Below, one piece after another: positions 1-8,455 of a stretch of DNA of 64,000 nucleotides. Position 1 is the stretch's first letter. Every line of letters starts with the position of its first letter. This DNA comes from Sphaerisporangium siamense (GTDB taxonomy: Bacteria > Actinomycetota > Actinomycetes > Streptosporangiales > Streptosporangiaceae). Made by a program: the position numbers and the translations under genes. A model generated the notes under the pieces. That model saw only the letters and a program-made list of their open reading frames with translations. It had not been told where the DNA came from and searched no databases. Where the stretch lies: NCBI RefSeq assembly GCF_014205275.1, contig NZ_JACHND010000001.1, positions 992,001 to 1,056,000 on the forward strand, written 5' to 3'.

Positions 1-172
1 CGACGATGCCCAGCGTCTCCCCGGCACGCAGGTCGAAGCTCACATCGTTCACCGCCGCCACGGTCCCGCGTTTGGTGGTGAACACCGTCGTCAGGTTCCG
101 CACGGACAGGCATCCGTCCGACGCCGGGGTCTGCGGACGTTCGTGGATTTCGGACTCGGTCACGTCGGTCAT
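1..172 (-). CDS. Peptide-type ABC transporter ATP-binding protein, N-terminal part (cut by window edge)
   Basis: Only the first 57 codons are visible, from the ATG at 172 to the window edge. They encode a short polar leader, then a strand typical of ABC ATPases (CLSVRNLTTVFTTKRGTVAAV) and NDVSFDLRAGETLGIV, the stretch just before the Walker A loop. This matches the DppD/OppD class that energises import of peptides, nickel or similar solutes. It follows the DppC-like permease gene by 34 bp, so it is most likely the next gene of the same operon. Walker motifs lie outside the window. Confidence 0.8.
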   Translation of the reverse strand, partial: MTDVTESEIHERPQTPASDGCLSVRNLTTVFTTKRGTVAAVNDVSFDLRAGETLGIV

Positions 173-206
173 CGACACACCTTCGGGTCGGCCGGTCTCC
201 GGCAGG

Positions 207-1118
207 TCAACTGTTCGCGGTCCGGGGATCCAGCGCATCCCGCAGTCCGTCACCGAGGAGGTTGAAGCCCAGGGCGGCGACGAAGATCGCCAATCCGGGC
301 ACCAGCGAGAACAACGGGTCTGTCTGCAGGTAGGTGGTGCCGTCGCGGAGCATTCCACCCCAGGTGGCCGTGGGCGGCGGCAGGCCGAGGCCGAGGAAGC
401 TCAAGCCCGCCTCGATCCGGATCGTCACGGCCGCGGTCATGCTGGCGATGACCACCATCTCGCTGCGCAGGTTGGGCCAGATGTGCTTGTACAGGATCCA
501 CGGCGCCCGCGCGCCGAACACGATGCTGCTCTTCACGAACTCCCGCTCCCGGAACGCCAGGGCGGGACCGTGCGCGAGCCGGGCGAACACCGGGACGATG
601 CCGATCACGATCGCCAGGGTGATGTTCCAGGTTCCCTGTCCGAACAGGGCGACGAAGAGCAGGGCGAGGATGAGCCCGGGGAACGCCATCAGCACGTCGA
701 CGATCCACAGGATCACGCGCTCGGTCTTCCCCCGGAAGTAGCCGGCGATCATCCCGACCGGAATGCCCAGGGCCATCCCCAGCAGCACCGACGACACCCC
801 GATGAGCATCGAGGCCCGCGTGCCGTGGATCAGCCGCGTGTAGATGTCCCGGCCGAACTGGTCGCGGCCGAGCCAGTGCGCGGCGCTCGGCGACTCCAGC
901 TGTGCCGCCAGATCCTGGCGCGCCGGGTCCTGGGAGGTGAACAGGGTCGGGAAGAGCGCGACGAACACCAGAAAGGCGATGATCAGCCCGCCGATGATCA
1001 GCAGCGGATTGAGCCGGCGCAGTCCCCGCCTTCCGGGCTTCAAGAGATCTCGTGAGCCGCCCGTGCCCGTTGGGGGGACGACGGCGGTCACCACCGCTCC
1101 CGAGTCGTTCGTCGTCAT
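207..1118 (-). CDS. ABC transporter permease, DppC/OppC type
   Basis: A 303-residue inner-membrane permease. An N-terminal cytoplasmic tail and first membrane helix (LLIIGGLIIAFLVFVALFPTL) precede the family hallmark HWLGRDQFGRDIYTRLIHGTR, then several membrane helices and the EAA-type loop that contacts the ATPase (EREFVKSSIVFGARAPWILYKHIWPN). The C-terminus has the usual FLGLGLPPPTATWGGML and LNLLGDGLRDALDPR motifs. It would pair with the DppB-like permease upstream and the binding protein at 4023-5669. Transported solute is unknown. Length is normal for the family. Confidence 0.9.
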   Translation of the reverse strand: MTTNDSGAVVTAVVPPTGTGGSRDLLKPGRRGLRRLNPLLIIGGLIIAFLVFVALFPTLFTSQDPARQDLAAQLESPSAAHWLGRDQFGRDIYTRLIHGTRASMLIGVSSVLLGMALGIPVGMIAGYFRGKTERVILWIVDVLMAFPGLILALLFVALFGQGTWNITLAIVIGIVPVFARLAHGPALAFREREFVKSSIVFGARAPWILYKHIWPNLRSEMVVIASMTAAVTIRIEAGLSFLGLGLPPPTATWGGMLRDGTTYLQTDPLFSLVPGLAIFVAALGFNLLGDGLRDALDPRTANS

Positions 1119-1212
1119 GCTCGCACCGGCATTCGTGTCGTCTCGACGTCACTCAGGCGCCGAGTGCTGTGGATACGGAGCGGCCGGAGGGTCATCGGAT
1201 CCATGGAGGACC

Positions 1213-2151
1213 TCACGCCGTCTTGGTTCGGGGGTCGAGGACGTGGTAAAAGGCGTCGACGGCCGCGTTCACGAGGACGATCACCGTGGTGACCACGATG
1301 ATGCAGCCCTGCACGGTCGTGTAGTCACGTGCCTGCATGGCGTGGACCATCAGGCTGCCCAGCCCCGGGCGGGCGAACACCGTCTCGATGAGCACCGCGT
1401 CCCCCACCAGGGTGATGAACGAGATGCCGGCGATCGGGACGAGCGGCAGCGAGCCGGGCTGGAGCACGTGGCGCACCAGGACGCGGCCCTCCCGCACCCC
1501 TTTCGCCCGCGCCGTGCGGACGTGGTTCTCCCCGATGATCTCGACCATGAGCGAGCGGGTGACCCGGGAGGTGTAGGCGGTGCTCACGATTCCCATGGCC
1601 AGCGCGGGCAACAGGATGCGTTGCAGGTTGGCGCCGATCTCGGTGAAGGGGGCGACCCCGTTGGTCGGCAGACCGAGCGGCAGCGCGATGAACAGGACCA
1701 GCAGCACGGCGACGAAGAAGCTGGGGAAGGACAGCCCGATCAGCGACATGATCCGCCCGATGATGTCGGGCGACCTGTCCTTCCACACCGCTTCCACGAT
1801 GCCGAGGGTGATCCCGCCGAGCTTGCCGATGATGAGTCCCGCCACCGCGAGCTCCAGCGTGTGCGGGAGCACGCTCAGGATCGTCCCGCTCACCGGCAGG
1901 CCGTTGGTGAGCGACTCGCCGAGGCTGCCCCGGAGGAGCTGCGTCAGGAAGTTCCAGTACTGCGTGAGCAGCGGGTCGGTGAGCCCGAGCTTCTCGTTGA
2001 GCCGCGCCACCGCGTCCGGGGACGCGTCCTGGCCCAGCATGGCCACGGCGGGGCCGCCGGGGGTGAGCCGGATCAGGAAGAACACGGCGGTGGAGACCAC
2101 CCCGAGGGTCAGCAGCAGCCGCCCGAACAGCTTCAGGGAGTAGCGCGCCAT
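1213..2151 (-). CDS. ABC transporter permease, DppB/OppB type
   Basis: A 312-residue permease beginning MARYSLKLFGRLLLTLGVV, whose first helix and FFLIRLTPGGPAVAML segment are typical of DppB. The EAA loop (HVRTARAKGVREGRVLVRHVLQPGSLPLV) and the C-terminal RPGLGSLMVHAM and DAFYHVLDPR motifs are present. The ATG overlaps the stop codon of the oxidoreductase gene upstream by one base (TGATG), which fixes the start and implies translational coupling. The same frame stays open further upstream, but that part is antisense-like composition of the neighbouring gene. Confidence 0.92.
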   Translation of the reverse strand: MARYSLKLFGRLLLTLGVVSTAVFFLIRLTPGGPAVAMLGQDASPDAVARLNEKLGLTDPLLTQYWNFLTQLLRGSLGESLTNGLPVSGTILSVLPHTLELAVAGLIIGKLGGITLGIVEAVWKDRSPDIIGRIMSLIGLSFPSFFVAVLLVLFIALPLGLPTNGVAPFTEIGANLQRILLPALAMGIVSTAYTSRVTRSLMVEIIGENHVRTARAKGVREGRVLVRHVLQPGSLPLVPIAGISFITLVGDAVLIETVFARPGLGSLMVHAMQARDYTTVQGCIIVVTTVIVLVNAAVDAFYHVLDPRTKTA

Positions 2152-3209
2152 CAGCCGTTCTCCGCTCGTGAGGCCACGGGTGCGCCGCAGGCGGCTCGCG
2201 ATGCCGCGAAGACGCGGGCGAGCACCGGAAGGTGTCGCTCGGAGGTCCGCGCGATGAGCGTCGTGGCGACACAGTCGTGCCACCGCGTCTCCAGATCCCG
2301 CTGAACCTTCTCGGGCGGACCGACCAGCGCGATCGCCTCGACCATCTCCGTGGGCACCGCGGCCGCCATGCCCGCGCGGTCCCGGGCCTTGAACCGCGCG
2401 ACGATCTCCTTGCAGGGCTCCTCGAAGCCGAGCCGCGCGATGGAGTTGTAGTGGAAGTTCATGCCTTCCGCGCCGTTGGCCGCGACCTGGAAGGCGATGC
2501 CCGGCCGGAGCTCGTCGGCGGCCGTCTCGACGTCCGGTCCGAACGCGACGGCCACGCCGGGAGCCACCTCGAAGTTCTCGGGGCGGCCTCCGGGCCGGCG
2601 GCTGAACCCGATCTCCAGGCGTTCCCGGTACCAGTGGTCGAACTCCGGGGAGAAGTTCGTCGGCAGCCAGCCGTCGGCGATCTCGGCGGCCAGCGAGATG
2701 TTCTTCGGCCCCTCCGCGCCCAGGTGGATGGGAATGTCGGTGCGGGCGTCCCGGATGCCCGGGCGGATCGAGCGCCCCAGCCCGGTTCCGCCGGTCACCG
2801 GGAGCTTGTAGATCTCGCCGTCGTAGGCGACCCGCTCCCGCTTGAACGTGTCGCGCATGATCGCGATGTACTCGCGAGTCCACCGCAGCGGCCGTTCGAA
2901 GGGCATGCCGTACCACCCCTCGACCACCTGCGGGCCGGACAGCCCCATGCCGACGACCACGCGCCCGCCGGAGAGCCGGTCCAGCGTCATGGCGGCCATC
3001 GCGGTCGCGGTCGGGGCACGGGCCGCCATCTGCGCGACGCCCGTGCCGAGACGCATCGTCCGGGTCTTGGCGCCCCACCAGGCCAGGGGGGTGAAGGAGT
3101 CGGTACCGTACGACTCCGAGGTCCACCCCGACTCGTACCCCGCGGCCTCGGCGGCCTCGGCGGCGTCGGCGCCCAGCGTGTAGATCGAGCAGGCGAGCTT
3201 ATCGATCAC
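2151..3209 (-). CDS. F420-dependent LLM-class oxidoreductase (copy 1)
   Basis: A 352-residue TIM-barrel protein of the luciferase-like monooxygenase / F420-dependent reductase family (GYESGWTSE, FTPLAWWGAKTRTMRLGT, GRVVVGMGLSGPQVVEGWYG). These enzymes use F420 or reduced flavin for redox or monooxygenation of ketones and other small molecules. The GTG start at 3209 has an AAGGAG box six bases upstream. It is very similar to the second copy at 12444-13508, including GWYGMPFERPL and LGAEGPKNISLAAEIADGW, so both probably act on related intermediates. It lies in an operon with an enoyl-CoA hydratase and ABC importer genes. Cofactor assignment is inferred from family. Confidence 0.88.
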   Translation of the reverse strand: MIDKLACSIYTLGADAAEAAEAAGYESGWTSESYGTDSFTPLAWWGAKTRTMRLGTGVAQMAARAPTATAMAAMTLDRLSGGRVVVGMGLSGPQVVEGWYGMPFERPLRWTREYIAIMRDTFKRERVAYDGEIYKLPVTGGTGLGRSIRPGIRDARTDIPIHLGAEGPKNISLAAEIADGWLPTNFSPEFDHWYRERLEIGFSRRPGGRPENFEVAPGVAVAFGPDVETAADELRPGIAFQVAANGAEGMNFHYNSIARLGFEEPCKEIVARFKARDRAGMAAAVPTEMVEAIALVGPPEKVQRDLETRWHDCVATTLIARTSERHLPVLARVFAASRAACGAPVASRAENG

Positions 3210-3248
3210 CCGACGCTCCTTCCGGCCCGACCACCGCCCGTGGCGTGG

Positions 3249-3992
3249 TCACCACTGGAAGTTCGCCCCGTTCTCCCGCCTCGCGAGCTGCGCGGTGCGC
3301 ATGACCCGGTAGCCCGCCTGGACGGCGGCGCCGTAGGGGATCTCGGCGGACTCGTAGAAGAACCTCTTCGCCATGTGCACCGCGTAGGCCTGGTTCGCCG
3401 CGATCTGCCGCGCGACCTCCATGGCTCGTTCCTCAAGCCGCTCGGCGGGCACGACCTCGTTCACGAGGCCGATCCGCAGGGCCTCGTCCGCCGGCACGCG
3501 CCGGCCGGTGACGAGCATCGACATCGCCGCTCGCGTGCCGACGACCTCGCACAGCCGCGGGATGCCGTTGCCCTGGACGAGGCCGTGCGTGACTTCTGGA
3601 TGCCCGAACACGGCGTCCTCGCTCGCGATCACGAGGTCGGTGAGGTTCACGACCAGCGTCCCGAGACCCAGCGCGTAGCCCTGCACCGCCGCGATGATCA
3701 CGGGCCGCGCGTACCGGAAGTTGTGCGACATCTCGCTGCCGGTGGACACCTCGAACGTGGGCGTCCGGCTCCGCCCCAGCTGGTTGCCCAGCTCGCTGAG
3801 GTCGGTGCCGCCGCAGAACGCCCGGCCCTCGGCCCGCAGCACGACCGCGCGGCAGTCCTGCAGCTCGTCGCCGGTGAGCACCGCCGCCAACTGCCGGTGC
3901 ATTTCGAAGTTGAACGCGTTGAGCTTCTCCGGCCGATTCAGCGTGATGACGCCGACGCCATCGGTCACGACCTGGAATTCGACCTCGGCCAC
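3249..3992 (-). CDS. Enoyl-CoA hydratase/isomerase family protein (copy 1)
   Basis: A crotonase-fold protein of 247 residues: GVITLNRPEKLNAFNFEM at the N-terminus, the CoA-binding FCGGTDLSE segment and the oxyanion-hole region around YALGLGTLVVNLTDLVIA. It probably hydrates or isomerises an acyl-CoA intermediate of the cluster pathway. I chose the GTG at 3992 because a GAGAGG box lies seven bases upstream and the product then begins MAEVEF; an in-frame ATG at 4013 has no comparable site. The gene lies between the solute-binding protein and the oxidoreductase, all on the minus strand. Substrate is unknown. Confidence 0.88.
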   Translation of the reverse strand: MAEVEFQVVTDGVGVITLNRPEKLNAFNFEMHRQLAAVLTGDELQDCRAVVLRAEGRAFCGGTDLSELGNQLGRSRTPTFEVSTGSEMSHNFRYARPVIIAAVQGYALGLGTLVVNLTDLVIASEDAVFGHPEVTHGLVQGNGIPRLCEVVGTRAAMSMLVTGRRVPADEALRIGLVNEVVPAERLEERAMEVARQIAANQAYAVHMAKRFFYESAEIPYGAAVQAGYRVMRTAQLARRENGANFQW

Positions 3993-4022
3993 TACAGCAC
4001 CTCTCTTCCGCACAGAACGGGA

Positions 4023-5669
4023 TCAGCAGTCTTTGGCTTGGGAATCGATGGTGGCCTTGTAACTCGGCTGCCAGTTGCCGGGAATCGCGACCGTCGGCTC
4101 GGCGCCGCCCATGGTGAACCCGCAGACCGCGCCGTACGCCTGGTAGGACACATAGAGCGGCTTCGCCGCGGCGTCCTGCAGGATCTTGTCGTTGATCTCC
4201 TGCCACAGCTGCGCCTGCTCCTTGGAGTCGGACGTCTCGGACGCCTTCTCGATCAGGGAGTCGGCGCCGTCGTATCCGCCGAAGTTCTGCGCGGGGTGCT
4301 TACCGCCCCGGACGGCCGAGGGTCCGTAGAAGAAGTCCGTGAACGGGATCTGCGGCGTGGGCCGGTAGGAGATGAGACTGAGCATGAGCGGCTCCTGGCC
4401 GGTCATGATCGCCGTCTGCCAGGTGGGCACGTCCACGTTCTTGATCTTGACGTTGACGCCGATCTCCTTCATCTGGGCCTGAAGGATCTGGAAGGAGGTC
4501 GCGTTGCTGGGCGCGGTGACGGTGACGTCGAAGCCGTTGGGATATCCCGCCGCCGCCAGCATCTGACGGGCCTTCGCCACGTCGAAGTCGTACGCCAGGC
4601 CGGCCTCCTGCACGTGCGAGTCGGGGATGCCGCCCGGCAACTGGGCCCCCCACACGCTGAGCGTCGGCTTCGCGGTCCGCTGCCCGGCCGAGGCCACGTA
4701 GTCGGCGCGGTTCACCGCGTACGCCAGCGCCTGGCGCACCTCCGGCTTGGCGGTCGGGCCGACCTTCGTGTTGAACAACAGGTACCAGGTGCCGAAGAGC
4801 GGAGCCTCGACGACCTTGAACCCCTGCCGGGAGTCGATGACCTCAAGGCCCTTGTCGCCGGTCGCGGTGGGCGCCGCGACGTCGAGGTCGCCGCCGAACA
4901 GGGCGGCCTGCCGGGCCGTGTCGTCCGCCATGAACCGGATGTCCCACCCGGCGGACAGCGGCTTGCCCAGGTAGTAGTCGTCGTTCGCCAGCAGCTTGAT
5001 GTTCTGGCCCGGGGTCCAGCTCTCGAACTTGAACGGCCCCGGCCCGACCGGGTGCTTGCCGAAGTCCTGGCCCTCGGCTTCCGCCGCCTTCTTGCACACC
5101 ACGAGCCCGCCCTGCCAGTTCGAGATCGTCGGCAGGAACGCGGCGGGTGACACCGGGTGCTTCATCGTCACCTTCACGGTGCCGGGGTCCACCGCCTCGA
5201 CCTTGTCATAGGCGGTGAACACCGAGGCGAACGTCGAGGTGTCGGGGCTGGAGGCACGCTTCAGCGAGAACACCACATCGTCCGACGTCAGATCGTAGGC
5301 CGGGGTCTTCTGGCCGGCGGGGCACTTCACGCCGGTGCGGAGCGCGATCGTCCACACCTGCTTGCCGTCCTGCGTCGCGGCCTGGGGGATCTCCTTGGCG
5401 ATCCCCGGCTCGAACGGCGCCGTCGAGTTGCCCGGCTGATAACGGACCAGTCCGTCGAACAACATCATCGACAGCGTGCGATCGACCGGCTGTACGGCAC
5501 GGACCGGGTCCATCGACGTGATGCCCTCGGTGGCCACGCCCCATCGGATGGTCGGCCGCTCGTTCGTCGCCGAACCGCTGCCGGCATCGGCACTACAGCC
5601 GGTGGCGGCCAATACCGCGACGAGCGCGGCAGGGCCGGCCACGCGGGCCTGAACCCTGGATACCTTCAT
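4023..5669 (-). CDS. ABC transporter substrate-binding lipoprotein, peptide/nickel family (SBP_bac_5)
   Basis: A 548-residue extracellular binding protein. The N-terminus is a lipoprotein signal (MKVSRVQARVAGPAALV, then ATGCSAD with the modified Cys). The mature part starts RPTIRWGVATEGITSMDPVRAVQ and has the family segments LMMFDGLVRYQ-like, GVKCPAGQKTPAYDLTSDDV and GPGPFKFESWTPGQNIKLL. It should deliver an imported solute to the permeases at 207-2151. The ATG at 5669 follows a GGGAG box at good spacing; a further in-frame ATG at 5693 would put extra residues before the signal. It has its own promoter just upstream. Confidence 0.92.
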   Translation of the reverse strand: MKVSRVQARVAGPAALVAVLAATGCSADAGSGSATNERPTIRWGVATEGITSMDPVRAVQPVDRTLSMMLFDGLVRYQPGNSTAPFEPGIAKEIPQAATQDGKQVWTIALRTGVKCPAGQKTPAYDLTSDDVVFSLKRASSPDTSTFASVFTAYDKVEAVDPGTVKVTMKHPVSPAAFLPTISNWQGGLVVCKKAAEAEGQDFGKHPVGPGPFKFESWTPGQNIKLLANDDYYLGKPLSAGWDIRFMADDTARQAALFGGDLDVAAPTATGDKGLEVIDSRQGFKVVEAPLFGTWYLLFNTKVGPTAKPEVRQALAYAVNRADYVASAGQRTAKPTLSVWGAQLPGGIPDSHVQEAGLAYDFDVAKARQMLAAAGYPNGFDVTVTAPSNATSFQILQAQMKEIGVNVKIKNVDVPTWQTAIMTGQEPLMLSLISYRPTPQIPFTDFFYGPSAVRGGKHPAQNFGGYDGADSLIEKASETSDSKEQAQLWQEINDKILQDAAAKPLYVSYQAYGAVCGFTMGGAEPTVAIPGNWQPSYKATIDSQAKDC

Positions 5670-5810
5670 CGTTCGCTCCCATGTCCCGGGCACTGACCCG
5701 ATTCCGAAGGTTTAGGAATTGCTGCTACGGGTCGTGCCGAGACGGCGGCGATCCCGTCCCCGAGTGGTGGAAACCGCGCTGGGCTGATTTCGCCTGCGAT
5801 ATAACTTTGG

Positions 5811-5839
5811 ATGTTACACCTGAAATATCACATATGCAA
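5811..5839 (-). promoter_or_regulatory. Promoter with operator-like spacer for the importer genes
   Basis: On the minus strand TTGCAT (5839-5834) is separated by exactly 17 bases from TAACAT (5816-5811), a good sigma-70-like promoter for the binding-protein gene at 5669. The spacer contains TGATATTTCAG, nearly the same as TGATATATTAG in the equivalent place of the promoter at 20594-20622. That makes it a candidate operator for one of the two GntR regulators at 9.2-10.9 kb. The -35 box lies just downstream of the preceding hydratase stop codon. Confidence 0.55.
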
Positions 5840-5842
5840 TAG

Positions 5843-6649
5843 TCATTGCGTCGGGCGGGCGGCCACTGCCCCGTTCCCCGGGCCTGCCGGCGAGCCCGCC
5901 GCCCCGCGGCCGCCGGACATCCCCTCGCGGGTCATCAGGCTGACGTCGCGGGCGTACTCGAAGGCGTGGTCGAAATCGAGCTCCTGGACGGCCCGGAAGA
6001 CCCGCTTGGTGAGGCGGATCGCGGCCGGCGACTTCTCCGCCAGGGCCTGCGCGTAGCCGACGGCCTCGGTCATCAGGTCGGCGGCGGGCACGATCCGGGT
6101 GACCATGCCCATCGCGTGGGCCTCGGCCGCTTCGACGAACCGGCCGGACAGCAGCAGGTCGAGGGCCTGGAGGCGCCCGACCGCGCGGCTCAGGCCGACC
6201 GCCACCGTGACCGCGGCGATCCCGTGGTTGGTCTCCGGATAGCTGAACCGCGCCGTGTCGGCCGCGATGACGACGTCACACGACACCGCGAGCGCGCAGC
6301 CGCCGCCCACGGCGAACCCGTTGACCGCGGCGATCACCGGCTTGGGCACCCGCGACAACCGCTCGTAGATCCGGTCGTTGTCGATCGCCTGCGAGTACCG
6401 GCCCCACAGGTCCTCCGGCCGGGGGCTCGTCCCGGCCTCCTTGAGGTCGGCGCCCGACGAGAACGCGGAGCCGTTGCCGGTGACGACGATCGCGCCCACA
6501 TCCGGGTCGGCGACGGCGTCGTCCACCGCCTGGTGGAAGCGCCGCATCATCTCGCTGTTCAGCGCGTTGCGGACCCGGGGACGGTTGAGGATGATGACGC
6601 GCACCCTGCCGTCGGTCCGGCACAGCACCACCTCGGCGTTGTCGGCCAC
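5843..6649 (-). CDS. Enoyl-CoA hydratase/isomerase family protein (copy 2)
   Basis: A 268-residue crotonase-family protein: VRVIILNRPRVRNALNSEM, FSSGADLKEAG (CoA-binding) and AAVNGFAVGGGCALAVSCD (oxyanion hole), then FSYPETNHGIAAV and a C-terminal helix. It probably adds water across, or shifts, a double bond of an acyl-CoA. The GTG at 6649 has AGGAG eight bases upstream and gives MADNAEVVL; the frame is open further upstream without homology. The far C-terminus is Gly/Pro/Ala-rich and looks poorly conserved. It follows the phosphotriesterase-like gene by 71 bp. Confidence 0.88.
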   Translation of the reverse strand: MADNAEVVLCRTDGRVRVIILNRPRVRNALNSEMMRRFHQAVDDAVADPDVGAIVVTGNGSAFSSGADLKEAGTSPRPEDLWGRYSQAIDNDRIYERLSRVPKPVIAAVNGFAVGGGCALAVSCDVVIAADTARFSYPETNHGIAAVTVAVGLSRAVGRLQALDLLLSGRFVEAAEAHAMGMVTRIVPAADLMTEAVGYAQALAEKSPAAIRLTKRVFRAVQELDFDHAFEYARDVSLMTREGMSGGRGAAGSPAGPGNGAVAARPTQ

Positions 6650-6692
6650 TTCGCTTTCTCCTGACGTCGATGGGACCTGACTGGAATAGGGA

Positions 6693-6716
6693 ATCGGCTG
6701 GATCGGCTGGATCGGC
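6693..6716. repeat. Short tandem repeat (9-bp unit)
   Basis: The unit ATCGGCTGG occurs twice and is followed by a partial third copy (ATCGGC) in the gap between the phosphotriesterase-like gene and enoyl-CoA hydratase copy 2. It lies just upstream of the hydratase ribosome-binding site. A function is not evident. Confidence 0.6.
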
Positions 6717-6720
6717 GCGG

Positions 6721-7650
6721 TCAGGAGCCGACGAGAAGGCGCGCGGGGTTGTCCACCATGATCGCTTCGACGACGTCGGCGGGAACCCCGGCCTTGTGCA
6801 GATCGGGCACGACCTGCTTCAGCACGTACGCGTATCCGGGTCCGCCCGCGCTGCCGCGATCCCCCGGGATGCACACGTCGTGGGAGATCAGCAGATGTGA
6901 CGCCCAGCCCCGGCGGATGAACTCCGCCATGGTGCGGATGCGCCGTTCCTGCTGGTGGGGGTTGCGGGGGCCGTTGCGGTCGTAGCTCACCATCGCGCCG
7001 CGTTTCGCGAGCTGCTCGTGGTAGTCGAGGTAGGGGTACATGTCGCAGTGGGCCACGGCGACCCGCCGCAGGTCGCAGCCCTCTTCCTCAAGCACGTCGA
7101 GCTGCCATCTCCCGACGTCGCTCTTCACCGCGTGCAGGACGAGCCCGAGACCGGTCTGCTTCTGGGCTCTGGCCGCGGCGCGCAGCACCCGCTCCTCGGC
7201 CGCGGACAGATAGCCGTGGTCGGCCCCGATCTCCCCGATCACACCGGGCCGAACGCCGTGCACCCCGGTCCTGATGTCCTCAAGCAGGACCTCGGTCAGC
7301 TCCGCGACGCTGACCTTGTTCATGTCCTCCTCGTAGAAGGACTCGCGGTACCAGCCGCAGCCCATCACGATGTGCACGCCGGTCTGCTCCGACACCGAAC
7401 GCAGCAGACCCGGGTTCCTCCCCAGGCCGTTGTTCGTGCAGTCGATGATCGTGCCGCCGCCCGCCGCCTTGAACTCCATGAGGTCGGGCACGGCGTCCTC
7501 GGACTCGTCCAGGGTGGGATCGGGCCGCGGCCGGTCCTTGATGAGGTCGCAGACCACGTGTTCGTGCGGCATGATCCGCCCCAGGTCCGACGCCGGGACC
7601 GGCCCGCACACGGTCTGGACGGTCCGGCCGCTCGCTACGCCGCGGTCCAC
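6721..7650 (-). CDS. Phosphotriesterase-like metal hydrolase (copy 1), probable lactonase
   Basis: A 309-residue amidohydrolase-superfamily protein. Metal ligands are visible: PHEHVVCD (His29, His31), VIGEIGAD with Glu in place of the carboxylated Lys of true phosphotriesterase, GLVLHAVKS (His), VAVAHCDMY (His) and LLISHDVC (Asp). A bridging Glu is found in the PHP branch of the family, many of whose members hydrolyse lactones. The GTG start overlaps the CoA-transferase B gene end by 16 bases, an arrangement repeated exactly by copy 2 and its upstream gene. I infer opening of a lactone or ester formed by the oxidoreductases. Confidence 0.88.
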   Translation of the reverse strand: MDRGVASGRTVQTVCGPVPASDLGRIMPHEHVVCDLIKDRPRPDPTLDESEDAVPDLMEFKAAGGGTIIDCTNNGLGRNPGLLRSVSEQTGVHIVMGCGWYRESFYEEDMNKVSVAELTEVLLEDIRTGVHGVRPGVIGEIGADHGYLSAAEERVLRAAARAQKQTGLGLVLHAVKSDVGRWQLDVLEEEGCDLRRVAVAHCDMYPYLDYHEQLAKRGAMVSYDRNGPRNPHQQERRIRTMAEFIRRGWASHLLISHDVCIPGDRGSAGGPGYAYVLKQVVPDLHKAGVPADVVEAIMVDNPARLLVGS

Positions 7651-8348
7651 AGGTCGTTCCTGTCGCTCTTGAGCGTCACCTCGGCGATGCCCTCCGGCGC
7701 GGCCACGAGCTCCACCTCGGTGAGCCGCTGGGCGTCCTCAAGGCTCCAGCCGGGCACGAGTTCGCGCACGATCGCCGTGCCGTCCTCCAGATCGATCACG
7801 CCGATGTCGGTGACCAGCCGGTCGACGCACCGCGGCGCGGTCATCTCCAGGTCGAGCCGGTTGACGAACCGCCGCGGGCGCGGCAGCAGCTGCATGGCGA
7901 CGACCACCCGCCGGGCGCAGAACGCGAGGTCCTGGGCGCCGCCGATCGCGCCCGCCACCGCCCCGGGCAGCCAGAAGTTGGCGAGGTCCCCCTGCGCGCT
8001 CACCTGGAACGCTCCGAGGATCGTCGCGTCGAGGTGACCGCCCCGGATCAAGGCGAAGGACTCCGCGTGATCCATGACGACCATCCCGGGACGGGGGATG
8101 ATCGGCTGCCGGCCCGCCGTGGCCAGCGACGGGTCGACCTCGTCCTGGGTGCGGGCCTGCCTGCCGTGCCCGAGGACGCCGTGCTCGCTGTGCAGCAGGA
8201 TGTCCTCGTCCTCGATGAAGAGGCTGCACAGCATGGGCACACCGACGCCCAGGTTGATGACGTCTCCCTCGCGGAAGTCCTGTGAGATGCGTCGCGCGAT
8301 TCCGACCCTGGTCAGCGATGGCGCGGAGGGGTGTTGAGCTGACGTCAT
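7635..8348 (-). CDS. CoA-transferase, subunit B
   Basis: A 237-residue class I CoA-transferase beta subunit: DFREGDVINLGVGVPMLCSLF, then LHSEHGVLGHG, which supplies the family active-site glutamate (SEHG/SENG position), and LGAFQVSAQGDLANFWLPG. With subunit A it would move CoA from a donor such as succinyl- or acetyl-CoA to a pathway acid. The start is uncertain: ATG at 8348 fits the family N-terminus but has a poor ribosome site; the frame runs open up to the end of subunit A. It resembles the IpdB-like actinobacterial group used in ring degradation. Confidence 0.88.
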   Translation of the reverse strand: MTSAQHPSAPSLTRVGIARRISQDFREGDVINLGVGVPMLCSLFIEDEDILLHSEHGVLGHGRQARTQDEVDPSLATAGRQPIIPRPGMVVMDHAESFALIRGGHLDATILGAFQVSAQGDLANFWLPGAVAGAIGGAQDLAFCARRVVVAMQLLPRPRRFVNRLDLEMTAPRCVDRLVTDIGVIDLEDGTAIVRELVPGWSLEDAQRLTEVELVAAPEGIAEVTLKSDRNDLWTAA

Positions 8349-8455
8349 AGCCTGGCCGGGGGTCCGGGCGTAGTGTCCCCCGAACTCCTTTCCCGAGGAT
8401 GGATGCACCCGAGGCCGCCCGACCGCCTCGGTCCTGGAACTCACTGGACCGTTGG

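Noticed and set aside
2154-3126. Upstream extension of the DppB-like permease frame, making a 637-residue fusion
   Set aside because: The extension lies in another frame over the F420-type oxidoreductase gene and is Arg/Gly-rich shadow sequence; the overlap TGATG fixes the real start.
2232-5150. Very long plus-strand open frame (about 970 codons)
   Set aside because: It is antisense to recognisable genes and has low-complexity Arg/Pro/Leu composition typical of GC-rich shadows.
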